Origin: Dolosigranulum pigrum ATCC 51524
GTDB taxonomy: Bacteria > Bacillota > Bacilli > Lactobacillales > Carnobacteriaceae_A
DNA length: 64,000 bases
Direction of reading: 5' to 3'
Assembly (NCBI RefSeq): GCF_000245815.1
Contig: NZ_JH601103.1
Span: forward strand, 507,254-571,253
This document shows, piece after piece, positions 32,966 to 41,167 of the stretch (position 1 is its first letter; each line of letters opens with the position of its first letter). The notes under the pieces are model-generated. The model made no database searches. It had not been told where the DNA came from and worked only from the letters and a program-made list of their open reading frames with translations. The position numbers and the translations under genes were made by a program.

Positions 32966-33862
32966 ATGGAATCTAACGAAGTAATTAGTTTTCAAGAAGT
33001 AACTAAAAAATATAAAAATAGTAAAATATATGGTATTCAAGATATATCTTTTGAAATGTATGAAGGGGAGGTATTGGGAATTATTGGAGGGAATGGTTCT
33101 GGAAAATCTACATTAATGAAATTAATAGGAGGATTATTGTTTCCTAGTGAAGGGAATTTTAAAAGTTTTTTTCGAGTTGAAGAATGTGGTTTTTTAATAG
33201 AGGAACCTGCTTTTTATCCGGAACTAAGCGGGTTTGATAATATTAAGTATTATGCAATTCAGAAAAATAACTTAGATATGGAATATATTACGCATTTGTT
33301 TTCTATATTTGACTTATTTGAATATAGAAAACAAAAATATAAAGCATATTCTTTAGGCATGAAAAAAAAGTTAGCTATAATTTTTTCTTTATTAAACAAA
33401 CCTAAAATGCTTGTTTTAGATGAACCTTTTAGTGGTTTAGATGCAGAATCAGTAGAGAATGTTTCTAGAACACTATCAAAATTAAATCAAGAAGATAATA
33501 TGACTATACTTATTTCTAGTCATCAGTTAAATGAAATTCAAACATTATGTAATCGCTTTATATTCATCGACAAGGGAAAATTAGTAGGAAAAATTAGTAA
33601 AAAAGAATGGGAAATAAAAAGCAAAGTAATGAGAAAGTATACATTTATAAATTTAGAAAATTTAAAAAAAATGTATGATATCTTGTTAAAAGAGAGAAAT
33701 ATCGATTGTAATGAAGTTTTAATTGACTATAAAAATTATATTATTAGATTTTTTGAAAAAAATATAGACAAGAATATGTGGCCTGTGCCAGAGTATTGTG
33801 TTAGTGAAAATATAACTTTGAATGACTATTATATCTTTTTAAAGGAGAAATCGGACAAATGA
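32966..33862 (+). CDS. ABC transporter ATP-binding protein, 298 aa
   Basis: A complete nucleotide-binding domain: Walker A GGNGSGKSTL (near residue 40), Q-loop region, signature SLGMKKKLA, Walker B MLVLDEPFSGLD, and H-loop ISSHQLNEI. The C-terminal 80 residues resemble the extension of BcrA/NatA-type exporters. It pairs with the permease overlapping it downstream. The operon is notably AT-rich relative to the core genes and lies between mobile-element remnants, so it was probably acquired. Such systems often export peptides or give bacteriocin or antibiotic self-protection. Confidence 0.88.
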   Translation: MESNEVISFQEVTKKYKNSKIYGIQDISFEMYEGEVLGIIGGNGSGKSTLMKLIGGLLFPSEGNFKSFFRVEECGFLIEEPAFYPELSGFDNIKYYAIQKNNLDMEYITHLFSIFDLFEYRKQKYKAYSLGMKKKLAIIFSLLNKPKMLVLDEPFSGLDAESVENVSRTLSKLNQEDNMTILISSHQLNEIQTLCNRFIFIDKGKLVGKISKKEWEIKSKVMRKYTFINLENLKKMYDILLKERNIDCNEVLIDYKNYIIRFFEKNIDKNMWPVPEYCVSENITLNDYYIFLKEKSDK

Positions 33863-34587
33863 AGAATTTAGTTTGTGCTGAATTGTATAGTTTTTTTAAG
33901 AGAAAAAGTGTGATATTGTTCTTATTGGGCACTATAATATTAGGATTATTTGGAATTTTGTATGTCACTAAATTAATTGAAAATCCGTTATCATTAGATC
34001 AATACTTTACTTTTATATACTCCCATTTCTATATAGTTTCGATGGTGTTAATAACATTTTTAGCGCTCCTTGTTTTTCATGATGAATATGAAAACAAAAC
34101 AATGAAAAACAATATTTTCCAAGGATTTTCTATAATGAAAATATTGATCTCAAAATATATAGTCTCAATATTTATTGAGTGCATATTTTTGTTCATTTTC
34201 ACAATATTTATTATTTTAGGTGGAATAGAATTAGGCGCAAATAAAGGAGCTACTCTTAGTTTTATCAAAATAGTAGTTATGATATTTCCTACTTTTTTTG
34301 TATATACGTTTTTGATTGAAAGCTGCTTGTTTGCTACAAAAAAGGTTTTAATTGGATTGATTTTAGCTTATGTAATAGATCAAATAGTTAAATTAAGTCT
34401 GATATTGGTTGTAGCTACAGGCAATAGTACTTTAATTTTTTTGCTACAACAGACTCCAGTATTTGTTTTTCAGAATTTAAGGGTTGATAATTTTTCAATA
34501 TATTTAACTATTAGTTGTATATTGTGGGAGATATTGTATCTGATCGTAAGTAGCATTCTAAAAAGGATGGAGTTAACAGGCCTGTAA
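33859..34587 (+). CDS. ABC-2-type transporter permease, 242 aa
   Basis: Six transmembrane helices are predicted, with the ABC-2 family layout: helix 1 (about 17-36), a long loop, then a tight C-terminal bundle. HDEYENKTMKNNIFQGFS near residue 74 is the typical cytoplasmic motif of NatB/BcrB-like permeases. It overlaps the ATPase gene by four bases. It is probably the membrane half of the exporter. The substrate is not evident. Confidence 0.82.
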   Translation: MKNLVCAELYSFFKRKSVILFLLGTIILGLFGILYVTKLIENPLSLDQYFTFIYSHFYIVSMVLITFLALLVFHDEYENKTMKNNIFQGFSIMKILISKYIVSIFIECIFLFIFTIFIILGGIELGANKGATLSFIKIVVMIFPTFFVYTFLIESCLFATKKVLIGLILAYVIDQIVKLSLILVVATGNSTLIFLLQQTPVFVFQNLRVDNFSIYLTISCILWEILYLIVSSILKRMELTGL

Positions 34588-34668
34588 AGAGGATACAAAA
34601 TTCTGACTACCCTTTGTAGAAAAGTTGGATACTTGTTGATAAAAAATTGTAGAATCACGTCTACGTTG

Positions 34669-34700
34669 AATCCAGAGGATTTTCTCCTCTGGATTTTTTT
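34669..34700 (+). terminator. Terminator of the ABC operon
   Basis: AATCCAGAGGA pairs with TCCTCTGGATT and is followed by seven T residues, about 80 bases past the permease stop. Confidence 0.9.
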
Positions 34701-35000
34701 ATTTGGTTTGTATGGCTCTTTGTTGGACGAAAATTCGTAATTTGAATTATAGAAGTTACGAAAATCAGAGATATCTCGGATCAACACTTTGATATTAGAT
34801 TATTTAAACACTCTATTGACCATTCAAATAGGAAACCGTTTGTCTACAAGTTCTGCTTCGTCCAATAAGTTTTAAACAAAGGATGTTAACGGCATGTGTT
34901 TTAAGTGATTCAATGGTTTCTGTTTCTGATGTGTTGTATTGAACGATACAGAATATTTCTTCACTAAATAAACATAAGAAGTATACATATCAATGACAAC
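34700..35000 (-). pseudogene. Degenerate ISL3-family transposase remnant
   Basis: The minus strand has scattered pieces of an ISL3-type transposase. VVIDMYTSYVYLVKK (starting near 35000) matches the catalytic-Asp block. Farther on, SIECLNNLIS and, in another frame, RDISDFRNFYN followed by KEPYKPNK match the C-terminal NG-IE-LNN-IK...FRNF region. Several stops and frame changes separate them and the middle is deleted. It is inactive. The assignment is from remembered family patterns. Confidence 0.6.
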
Positions 35001-35107
35001 AAATTAAATTTTTCCTGAATAGACAGTAGAAAATGATTAAAATAACATTCCAAATAAAGGGATTATTGTGTTGTTAATGCTATTAAATGATTTTTTATTC
35101 ACCTTCA

Positions 35108-35502
35108 TTGTAAAATTAAAATAGAAATTTAAAAGGGTCATCTGTGGTACAATCATCCTATATCAACCCTCTAAGAAGAATAGGAGATGCACCACAATAA
35201 CCCACACAAATTTTACCATAAATGAACTGGTTTGCATAGATGCTTATGCCGAGAGCTTTTTTCGATATGCCCATATTGAGAAATAACCCTAAAAATAAAG
35301 TGCTCATCACTGTGATTTAAGCAGTTCATCACTGATAAATACAATAAAAATTTATCCCTCTTTATCTCAAAAGTTGATTTTAGCTAAAATTGTCCATGTG
35401 AACTGTGCTGGCCGATTGCCCAGTTTTAAAAATATAGGTTTAATCTAGCCAATGGAGGATCTAGACCACAAAGTGATCAAAATTTCTATTTTAATTTAAC
35501 AA
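35108..35502. repeat. 0.4-kb element with 23-base inverted ends (MITE-like or decayed IS)
   Basis: TTGTAAAATTAAAATAG at the left end (35108 on, continuing AAATTT to 35130) is repeated inverted at 35480-35502 with one mismatch in 23 bases. The inside has no intact gene. One stretch near 35200, AGGAGATGCACCACAATAAC, looks like an insertion-sequence leader whose start codon has become ATA. No clear target duplication is seen. It lies directly downstream of dnaB in terms of dnaB transcription. Confidence 0.5.
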
Positions 35503-35530
35503 TCAAGAATATTTAAATCATGAATTATAT

Positions 35531-36946
35531 CTACGAGAAGCCTGCTGGAGGTGCATCAGGAATTTCACTCTCTGGATAATATGAAAGCGAAGAAAATTTA
35601 TTATATTCCTTAATAAATAACAACGGAACCATTCCACGAGCTCCACTTCGGTTTTTTTCAATAATAACTTCCACCATATTATCTTGTGCTGGCTGTCCGT
35701 CTTCCTCATCTTCACTCCGGTAATAATCTTCCCGATACAAGAAAGCCACAATATCAGCATCTTGCTCAATCGATCCAGACTCTCGTAAATCACTTAAAAT
35801 AGGACGTTTATCTTGCCGTTGTTCCACACTACGCGAAAGCTGAGACAGAGCAATGACTGGTACTGAAAGTTCCTTGGCCAATTTTTTTAGTTGGCGCGAA
35901 ATTTCTGAAACTTCTTGTTGACGAGATTGTCGCCCACTTCCTTCGATAAGTTGCAGATAATCAATAACAATTAACCCAATATTACCTCGTTCTTGTTTTA
36001 ATTTATGGCACTGGGAACGAATTTCAGTTGTCCGTATTCCCGGTGTATCATCGATATAAATATTCGCTTGCGAGAGACTACCCATCGCAACATATAAGTT
36101 TTTGAATTCTTCTTCGGTGAGTTGACCATTTCGCATATGAGAGGCATCGATAGATCCTTCTGCACAAAGCATCCGGCTCACTAATTGTTGTGCTCCCATC
36201 TCTAAACTAAATATTGCTATCGTCTCATCTGTCTTTGTTCCTATATTTTGTGAAATATTTAAAGCGAAAGCGGTTTTCCCAACACCAGGTCGCGCAGCCA
36301 AAATAATTAATTCATCTTCATGCAACCCGGATGTAATCCGATCAAGTGCGCGATATCCAGTCGAAAGGCCTGTAATTTCCTCGTCATTACGGTATAATTC
36401 ATCAATGTTTTGAATCGTATCTCGCAATACATCAGAAATACTAACAAAACCGGTACGTGTTCTTTTTTCAGATACTTTTAAGATCATTTCTTCAGCATCA
36501 TTTAACGCATTTTGCACATTATCTTGTTGCTGATAACTCATCTGAACGATATCAGTAGCTGTTTGGATCAAGTTTCTTAACGTTGATGCATCTTCAACAA
36601 TTTTAGCATAATGCATAATATGAGCTGCAGTAGGTACAACAGATGATAATTCAGCCAGATAGCTGGTTCCACCAATATCTTCTAGTTGCTGCTTAGACGA
36701 TAACATATTATTAATGGTAATCGTATCGATCGCTTCATTCGCATCATTCAGATCAATCATTGCCTGAAAAATTAATTGATGGGCTCGCTTATAAAAATCA
36801 CTTGCTTCCAACAATTCCATTGCAGACACCAGTGTCTCTGGATTGACTAGAATTGCCCCTAATACCGATTGTTCCGCTTCTATATTTTGTGGAGGTAATC
36901 GGTCTCCATAAACATCTATCGCCACTTCTTCTCGCCCTCTCTTCAT
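35531..36946 (-). CDS. dnaB: Replicative DNA helicase DnaB (DnaC of Bacillus), 471 aa
   Basis: The hexameric fork helicase. The N-terminal DnaG-interaction domain begins LPPQNIEAEQSVLGAI near residue 17. The RecA-like motor has Walker A ARPGVGKTA (218-226), Walker B LIVIDYLQL and the LSQLSRSVEQR loop. Length is normal. The ATG at 36946 has only AAAGGCG upstream. A GTG at 36925 after GAGAGGG would drop seven residues. A parS site lies between it and rplI. Downstream is mobile-element debris and I see no clear terminator. Confidence 0.95.
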   Translation of the reverse strand: MKRGREEVAIDVYGDRLPPQNIEAEQSVLGAILVNPETLVSAMELLEASDFYKRAHQLIFQAMIDLNDANEAIDTITINNMLSSKQQLEDIGGTSYLAELSSVVPTAAHIMHYAKIVEDASTLRNLIQTATDIVQMSYQQQDNVQNALNDAEEMILKVSEKRTRTGFVSISDVLRDTIQNIDELYRNDEEITGLSTGYRALDRITSGLHEDELIILAARPGVGKTAFALNISQNIGTKTDETIAIFSLEMGAQQLVSRMLCAEGSIDASHMRNGQLTEEEFKNLYVAMGSLSQANIYIDDTPGIRTTEIRSQCHKLKQERGNIGLIVIDYLQLIEGSGRQSRQQEVSEISRQLKKLAKELSVPVIALSQLSRSVEQRQDKRPILSDLRESGSIEQDADIVAFLYREDYYRSEDEEDGQPAQDNMVEVIIEKNRSGARGMVPLLFIKEYNKFSSLSYYPESEIPDAPPAGFS

Positions 36947-36998
36947 CTCTATACTATCGCCTTTGATAGCTACTCTCTAATTAACGATTCTCCCTCAT

Positions 36999-37014
36999 TG
37001 TTTCACGTGAAACA
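36999..37014. promoter_or_regulatory. parS centromere site 1
   Basis: TGTTTCACGTGAAACA is a perfect 16-base palindrome that matches the universal ParB-binding consensus TGTTNCACGTGAAACA. It lies in the dnaB-rplI intergenic region, about 16 kb from oriC. Confidence 0.9.
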
Positions 37015-37016
37015 AT

Positions 37017-37095
37017 AAAAAAACACCCTCGGCAAACAGACTAAGTCGCTTAATCCTCGATTAACTTAGTCTGCTGTAAGCCAAGAATGTTGTAT
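37017..37095 (-). terminator. Large terminator after rplI
   Basis: On the minus strand two nested stems form: ACATTCTTGGC pairs (with G-U pairs) with GCCGAGGGTGT, enclosing CAGACTAAGT paired with ACTTAGTCTG, followed by a run of seven T residues. It ends the gdpP-rplI transcript before dnaB. Confidence 0.8.
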
Positions 37096-37105
37096 TGATG
37101 TCTTT

Positions 37106-37558
37106 TTATGGTTCAATACCTTCGACGCGAACCAATAATTTTGCTGTTACATCGGTGTGTAATTTCACTTCTACTTCTTGGCTCCCGACTGAACGCATTT
37201 GCACACGTTGATTTATTTTACGCTTGTCAATTTTAATATCCAATTGCTTTTTAACTTCTTCTGCAATTTGTTTAGTTGTAATTGAACCAAATAACCGACC
37301 ATCTTCTGATGCTTTTTCTTTAATATCAATTGGGTTGTCTTCTAAGATCGACTTGAATTTTTTAGCTTCTTCTAGTTCTTCTCTCTCTTCACGACGTTTT
37401 GCTTGTTTTTTTGCTGCTAATTTTTTCTTTTCACCTGGAGTAGCTTCTTTTGCTTTTCCTTGCTTAATCAGAAAATTACGCGCATAACCATCCGACACTG
37501 CATGAATTTCGCCTTTTTTTCCTGTACCTTTGACATTTTCAAGTAAAATAACTTCCAT
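37106..37558 (-). CDS. rplI: 50S ribosomal protein L9, 150 aa
   Basis: The product opens MEVILLENVKGTGKKGEIHA, with the N-terminal domain GYARNFLIKQGKA, the long central helix (about 40-75, rich in Lys/Glu) and the C-terminal RNA-binding domain with GRLFGSITTKQIAEE. I use the second of two adjacent ATG codons, which matches the family N-terminus and gives AGGAGG eight-base spacing. It follows gdpP by 15 bases, the conserved gdpP-rplI-dnaB order. Confidence 0.95.
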   Translation of the reverse strand: MEVILLENVKGTGKKGEIHAVSDGYARNFLIKQGKAKEATPGEKKKLAAKKQAKRREEREELEEAKKFKSILEDNPIDIKEKASEDGRLFGSITTKQIAEEVKKQLDIKIDKRKINQRVQMRSVGSQEVEVKLHTDVTAKLLVRVEGIEP

Positions 37559-37573
37559 CATAAACTCCTCCTA

Positions 37574-39565
37574 TTAACTTAATTGATTGATAATATGTTC
37601 GGTTAAATCTGCTTTTACTTCTTGAATGCTCTTACCATCAATTTGAGTTGCCGCGTTCGATAAGTGACCGCCACCACCCATTTTTTCCATAATTAATTGA
37701 ACATTAATCTTTCCTAAGCTGCGGGCACTAATACCAACTGTATTCTTGGATCGTCTAGTAATAACGAAGGACGCCTCAATATCCGTCATATTAAGCATCG
37801 TATCAGCTGTCTGAGCTGCTAATACTGGTGGATAAATTTTATTTTCGTCCCCGATAGCAACTCCCACATTTTCATATACATAATCAATGGTTTCAATCAG
37901 ACGACCACGTTCAATATAATTCTCCGCATCTTCTTTCAATAAACGTTGGACCAAGGTAATATTCGCTCCGACTGATTGCAAGAAACTAGCTGCATCAAAT
38001 GTTCGCGAGCCCGTTCTTAAGCTGAAGTTATTGGTATCAACAATAATTCCTCCAAGCATAGCTGTTGCTTCTATTCGATTAATTGGATTCCCATCAGTTG
38101 GTACATACTCGAAGAATTCCGTAATTAATTCAGCCGTTGATGAAGCATATGGTTCAATATAGACAAGCAATGGATTTTCAGTAAACTCTTCGCCACGACG
38201 ATGGTGATCGATAACCACATTCTTTTTCGTCTTCTTCAATAAATTAGGAGCAATTGATAGTGTCGGTTTATGGTGGTCAACTAAGATTACCAAGTCGCGT
38301 TCCGTAATTTGGCTTTCTGCTTTTTTCGGTGTTATCACATTATTATAAGTTTCTGGATATTTCTCCGTCTCTTCCAATAATTTACCGATATCATTTGGAA
38401 TATCATCGTTATTAATAACTACTGATGCATTCTGATCCAACATCATGGCAATACGAGCCACTCCAAAGGCTGAACCAATGGCATCCATATCCGGATTACT
38501 ATGCCCCATAATGTACACATGCTCTGCTTCGACAATTTGTTCCTGCAATGCTTGAGAAATCATGCGTGAGCGAACACGCGTACGTTTTTCCATTGGGTTC
38601 GTCTTCCCACCATAATAACGCGGCTCATCTTCAATTCCCTTAACGATCACTTGATCCCCACCACGACCAAGAGCTAGATCAAGGTTTTTCTGAGCCAAGT
38701 CACTTAGATTACTGAACGTCTCTTCGCCATAAGCTAACCCGATACTAATTGTTAGTGGTAAATTTCGCTTCGATGTCCGTTCTCTAATATGGTCGATAAT
38801 ATTGAACTTCTCAGATTCTAAACGTTCTAGCTCATTATAACTGAGAATAATGAAGTACCGATCATCAGATATCTTCTTGTAGAAAACATTGTGCTGTTTA
38901 GCCCAGTTCGATAAATAAGTGGTTAACAAACTGTCCAACGCTGATACGCCTCGATCATCCAAGTCTTTCGTCACTTCATCGTAGTTATCCAAGAACAACC
39001 AACCAATAACTGGCTTATATTCTTCATACTGTTCTTTAATGGCTACATATTCTGTAACATCTAGTAAATAAATAGCTCTTAAGTTTTTGTGAATGCGGTA
39101 TTGATAGGTTTTATCCTTCCAATCAATTAATCCCGCTAGCTCATCTTTCTCAATATGATCAATCAACTTATTATGCACCTGTTTTAATGGTTGACCTAGA
39201 ATGTTATCCTCTTCTGCTATATGACTTTGCAAGTAAGGATTGACCCATTCAACTTCTGATTCGCTATTATAGAGAATAATTCCCATTGGCATCTTAATGA
39301 GGGCCTCTTGCTCACTCCGCTTTATTCGATACGAGAGGTTCATTACATAATCTTCCAACTTCAATTCATATTTCAGAACAAAGTGATAGACTAATAGCCA
39401 AGTCAATACAAAGGCAATGAACATCGCTAACCCTAACCAGAATTTAGTAAAAAAACTTAAAGTAATAAGAATAGCTTGTGCAATAATAGCTAATAGAACG
39501 GTCATCTTAAGTGACTGTTGCCCTAATAGCTTTGGCACTCGCTCATTTTCATGTCTTATTTTCAT
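37574..39565 (-). CDS. gdpP: Cyclic-di-AMP phosphodiesterase GdpP, 663 aa
   Basis: Domains in order: two transmembrane helices (about 25-65), a degenerate PAS domain (80-155), a modified GGDEF domain (170-305) and the DHH/DHHA1 phosphodiesterase. The catalytic motifs are GHSNPDMDAIGSA (near residue 356), VDHHKP and IDHHRRG, and the C-terminal GGGGHLSNAA. It hydrolyses c-di-AMP, which governs potassium and osmotic balance, so a link to the TrkHA system in this window is expected. It is first in the gdpP-rplI unit. Confidence 0.95.
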   Translation of the reverse strand: MKIRHENERVPKLLGQQSLKMTVLLAIIAQAILITLSFFTKFWLGLAMFIAFVLTWLLVYHFVLKYELKLEDYVMNLSYRIKRSEQEALIKMPMGIILYNSESEVEWVNPYLQSHIAEEDNILGQPLKQVHNKLIDHIEKDELAGLIDWKDKTYQYRIHKNLRAIYLLDVTEYVAIKEQYEEYKPVIGWLFLDNYDEVTKDLDDRGVSALDSLLTTYLSNWAKQHNVFYKKISDDRYFIILSYNELERLESEKFNIIDHIRERTSKRNLPLTISIGLAYGEETFSNLSDLAQKNLDLALGRGGDQVIVKGIEDEPRYYGGKTNPMEKRTRVRSRMISQALQEQIVEAEHVYIMGHSNPDMDAIGSAFGVARIAMMLDQNASVVINNDDIPNDIGKLLEETEKYPETYNNVITPKKAESQITERDLVILVDHHKPTLSIAPNLLKKTKKNVVIDHHRRGEEFTENPLLVYIEPYASSTAELITEFFEYVPTDGNPINRIEATAMLGGIIVDTNNFSLRTGSRTFDAASFLQSVGANITLVQRLLKEDAENYIERGRLIETIDYVYENVGVAIGDENKIYPPVLAAQTADTMLNMTDIEASFVITRRSKNTVGISARSLGKINVQLIMEKMGGGGHLSNAATQIDGKSIQEVKADLTEHIINQLS

Positions 39566-39672
39566 AGAAACTCCTTCAATCCTTAATCATCTCAAAACAT
39601 AGTTACCTTTATTTTAACATGTTTTAGTCTAACAATCTAATCATGACGATTATTTATGATAAAAGATTGAAT

Positions 39673-39702
39673 AAATTTAAAACGCAGCAAATCTGCTGCG
39701 TT
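39673..39702 (-). terminator. Terminator of the rpsF-ssb-rpsR operon
   Basis: On the minus strand AACGCAGCA pairs with TGCTGCGTT, followed by TTAAATTT. It lies just past the rpsR stop. Confidence 0.75.
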
Positions 39703-39714
39703 CTATCTTTAATA

Positions 39715-39951
39715 TTAGTCATTTTCAGCTACGAATGGGAGTAATCCCATAACTCGTGCACGTTTAATTGCTTTAGTTAATTTACGTTGGTTTTTCGCAT
39801 ACGTTCCAGTCACACGACGAGGTAAAATCTTACCACGGTCTGAGATGAATCGTTTTAACAAATCAACATCTTTGTAATCAATGTAGTCAATGTGGTTTGC
39901 TGCGAAAAAGTCAACTTTTCTACGTCTTCTTCCTCCACGACGTCCAGCCAT
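39715..39951 (-). CDS. rpsR: 30S ribosomal protein S18, 78 aa
   Basis: The basic N-terminus AGRRGGRRRRK, the core DYIDYKDVDLLKRFISDRGK and the LPRRVTGTYAKNQRKLTKAIKRAR block are the family hallmarks. S18 binds S6 on the platform of the small subunit. AGGAGG precedes the ATG. Last gene in rpsF-ssb-rpsR, 29 bases after ssb. Confidence 0.96.
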   Translation of the reverse strand: MAGRRGGRRRRKVDFFAANHIDYIDYKDVDLLKRFISDRGKILPRRVTGTYAKNQRKLTKAIKRARVMGLLPFVAEND

Positions 39952-39980
39952 AATGCAGTCCTCCTTTATTTATCTATGAA

Positions 39981-40496
39981 TCAAAATGGTAAATCATCAT
40001 CTGATATATCAATATCATCGTTATTACTTGTATCGAATGGATCATTGTCAAACTTATTATTCGAACTGAAACTATTCTGATTCTGAGATTGATTATTTCG
40101 GGACTGATTGAATGATTGATTGTTATTAAAACCGCCATTACTGTAATCATCATTTGATCGGCGGTTTTCAGCAGTTGCTTTTGATTCTAACATTCTAAAG
40201 TTCTCAACCACAACTTCTGTCACATAAACTGTTCGACCTTCATTATTTTCATAACTGCGTGTTTGAATACGACCAGTTACACCAACTAATGAACCTTTGT
40301 TTGTGTAATTCGAAACAACTTCCGCTGTTCTTCTCCACGCCACACAATTAATAAAATCAGCTTCGCGTTCACCTTGACTATTCGTAAACGGACGATCAGC
40401 TGCAATTGTAAAAGATACGACGGCTGTTCCGTTCCCAGTATATCTCAACTCAGGATCTCGCGTTAATCTACCTACTAGCGTAACATTATTAATCAA
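39981..40496 (-). CDS. ssb: Single-stranded DNA-binding protein, 171 aa
   Basis: An OB-fold protein (residues 1-105) opening MINNVTLVGRLTRDPELRYT, with FINCVAWRRTAE and the TYVTEVVVENF-type strand. A Gln/Asn/Ser-rich flexible linker follows, and the acidic tip DDISDDDLPF recruits partner proteins at the fork. It is the main replicative SSB. It lies between rpsF and rpsR, and a parS site is in the gap upstream. Confidence 0.95.
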   Translation of the reverse strand: MINNVTLVGRLTRDPELRYTGNGTAVVSFTIAADRPFTNSQGEREADFINCVAWRRTAEVVSNYTNKGSLVGVTGRIQTRSYENNEGRTVYVTEVVVENFRMLESKATAENRRSNDDYSNGGFNNNQSFNQSRNNQSQNQNSFSSNNKFDNDPFDTSNNDDIDISDDDLPF

Positions 40497-40525
40497 TCTC
40501 TTAGCCCCTCTCTCAAAAACTTAAT

Positions 40526-40541
40526 TGTTTCACGTGAAACA
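40526..40541. promoter_or_regulatory. parS centromere site 2
   Basis: A second perfect TGTTTCACGTGAAACA palindrome sits in the 54-base gap between rpsF and ssb, inside the operon, about 12 kb from oriC and 3.5 kb from site 1. Confidence 0.9.
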
Positions 40542-40550
40542 TTTTATTGA

Positions 40551-40850
40551 CTAATCTTCCAAACGAACGATCATATGACGTAAAATATTGTCATTAATAC
40601 GAGCTAGGCGTTCAAACTCATCGATTGCTTCAGAGTTATCAGTAGTTAGATTTACTAAGTGGTAAATCCCTTCTTTATACCCCTTAATTTCGTATGCAAA
40701 GCGACGTTTCGCCCAGTCTTTTGATTCAGTTACTTCTGCGCCACCGATAGACAAGACTTTATCGAATTGTTCAACTAATTCTTTCTTGCTGTCTTCGCCT
40801 AAATCTGGACGGATAATGTATAGTACTTCATATTTTGCTGACTGACTCAT
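40551..40850 (-). CDS. rpsF: 30S ribosomal protein S6, 99 aa
   Basis: The ferredoxin-like S6 fold opens YEVLYIIRPDLGEDSKKEL, then shows DWAKRRFAYEIKGYKEGIY and the C-terminal NDNILRHMIVRLE. It partners S18, encoded two genes downstream. AAGGAGG lies before the ATG. First gene of the operon. The leader between promoter and start is about 85 bases, and I could not prove an S6:S18 binding motif in it. Confidence 0.96.
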   Translation of the reverse strand: MSQSAKYEVLYIIRPDLGEDSKKELVEQFDKVLSIGGAEVTESKDWAKRRFAYEIKGYKEGIYHLVNLTTDNSEAIDEFERLARINDNILRHMIVRLED

Positions 40851-40941
40851 TGACTGTCACCTCCTTATGGTCTTCTGGCCCTTAAAACTTTAAAGTCAAG
40901 AGCAAGGAGAGTAATTGATTAAATTATTACTCACTCCTAGC

Positions 40942-40970
40942 ATTATAGCACACATATGTAGTAAATTCAA
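40942..40970 (-). promoter_or_regulatory. Promoter of rpsF-ssb-rpsR
   Basis: On the minus strand TTGAAT (40970-40965) and TATAAT (40947-40942) are separated by 17 bases. The rest of the 317-base divergent gap up to 41167 is AT-rich and carries the nox promoter. Confidence 0.75.
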
Positions 40971-41116
40971 ACGAAATATTTCTATATATGCTGTTTTCCC
41001 CCTTATTAATAAAAAAATCTGTCAATATATCACCTAAAAATATTGCATTTCATTAATGATAAATTAATAATAAATTAATTTATTGCTATTTAAGTACTTT
41101 TTATGAAGAAATGTGC

Positions 41117-41122
41117 TATACT
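41117..41122 (+). promoter_or_regulatory. Extended -10 promoter of nox
   Basis: TGCTATACT gives an extended -10 (TATACT at 41117-41122) about 45 bases before the nox start. The -35 is poor. Confidence 0.5.
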
Positions 41123-41167
41123 GTTCTAACGGACATATTATAAAATAAATTCATAGGAGTGGATAGA

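Noticed and set aside
34470..34787. Minus-strand 105-codon ORF behind the ABC permease
   Set aside because: It runs through the operon terminator and the permease end. Only its first part overlaps the ISL3 remnant, which explains its open frame.
40861..40940. S6:S18-binding leader in the rpsF mRNA
   Set aside because: Such leaders exist in many bacteria, but I could not find the stem with the CCG bulge by eye.
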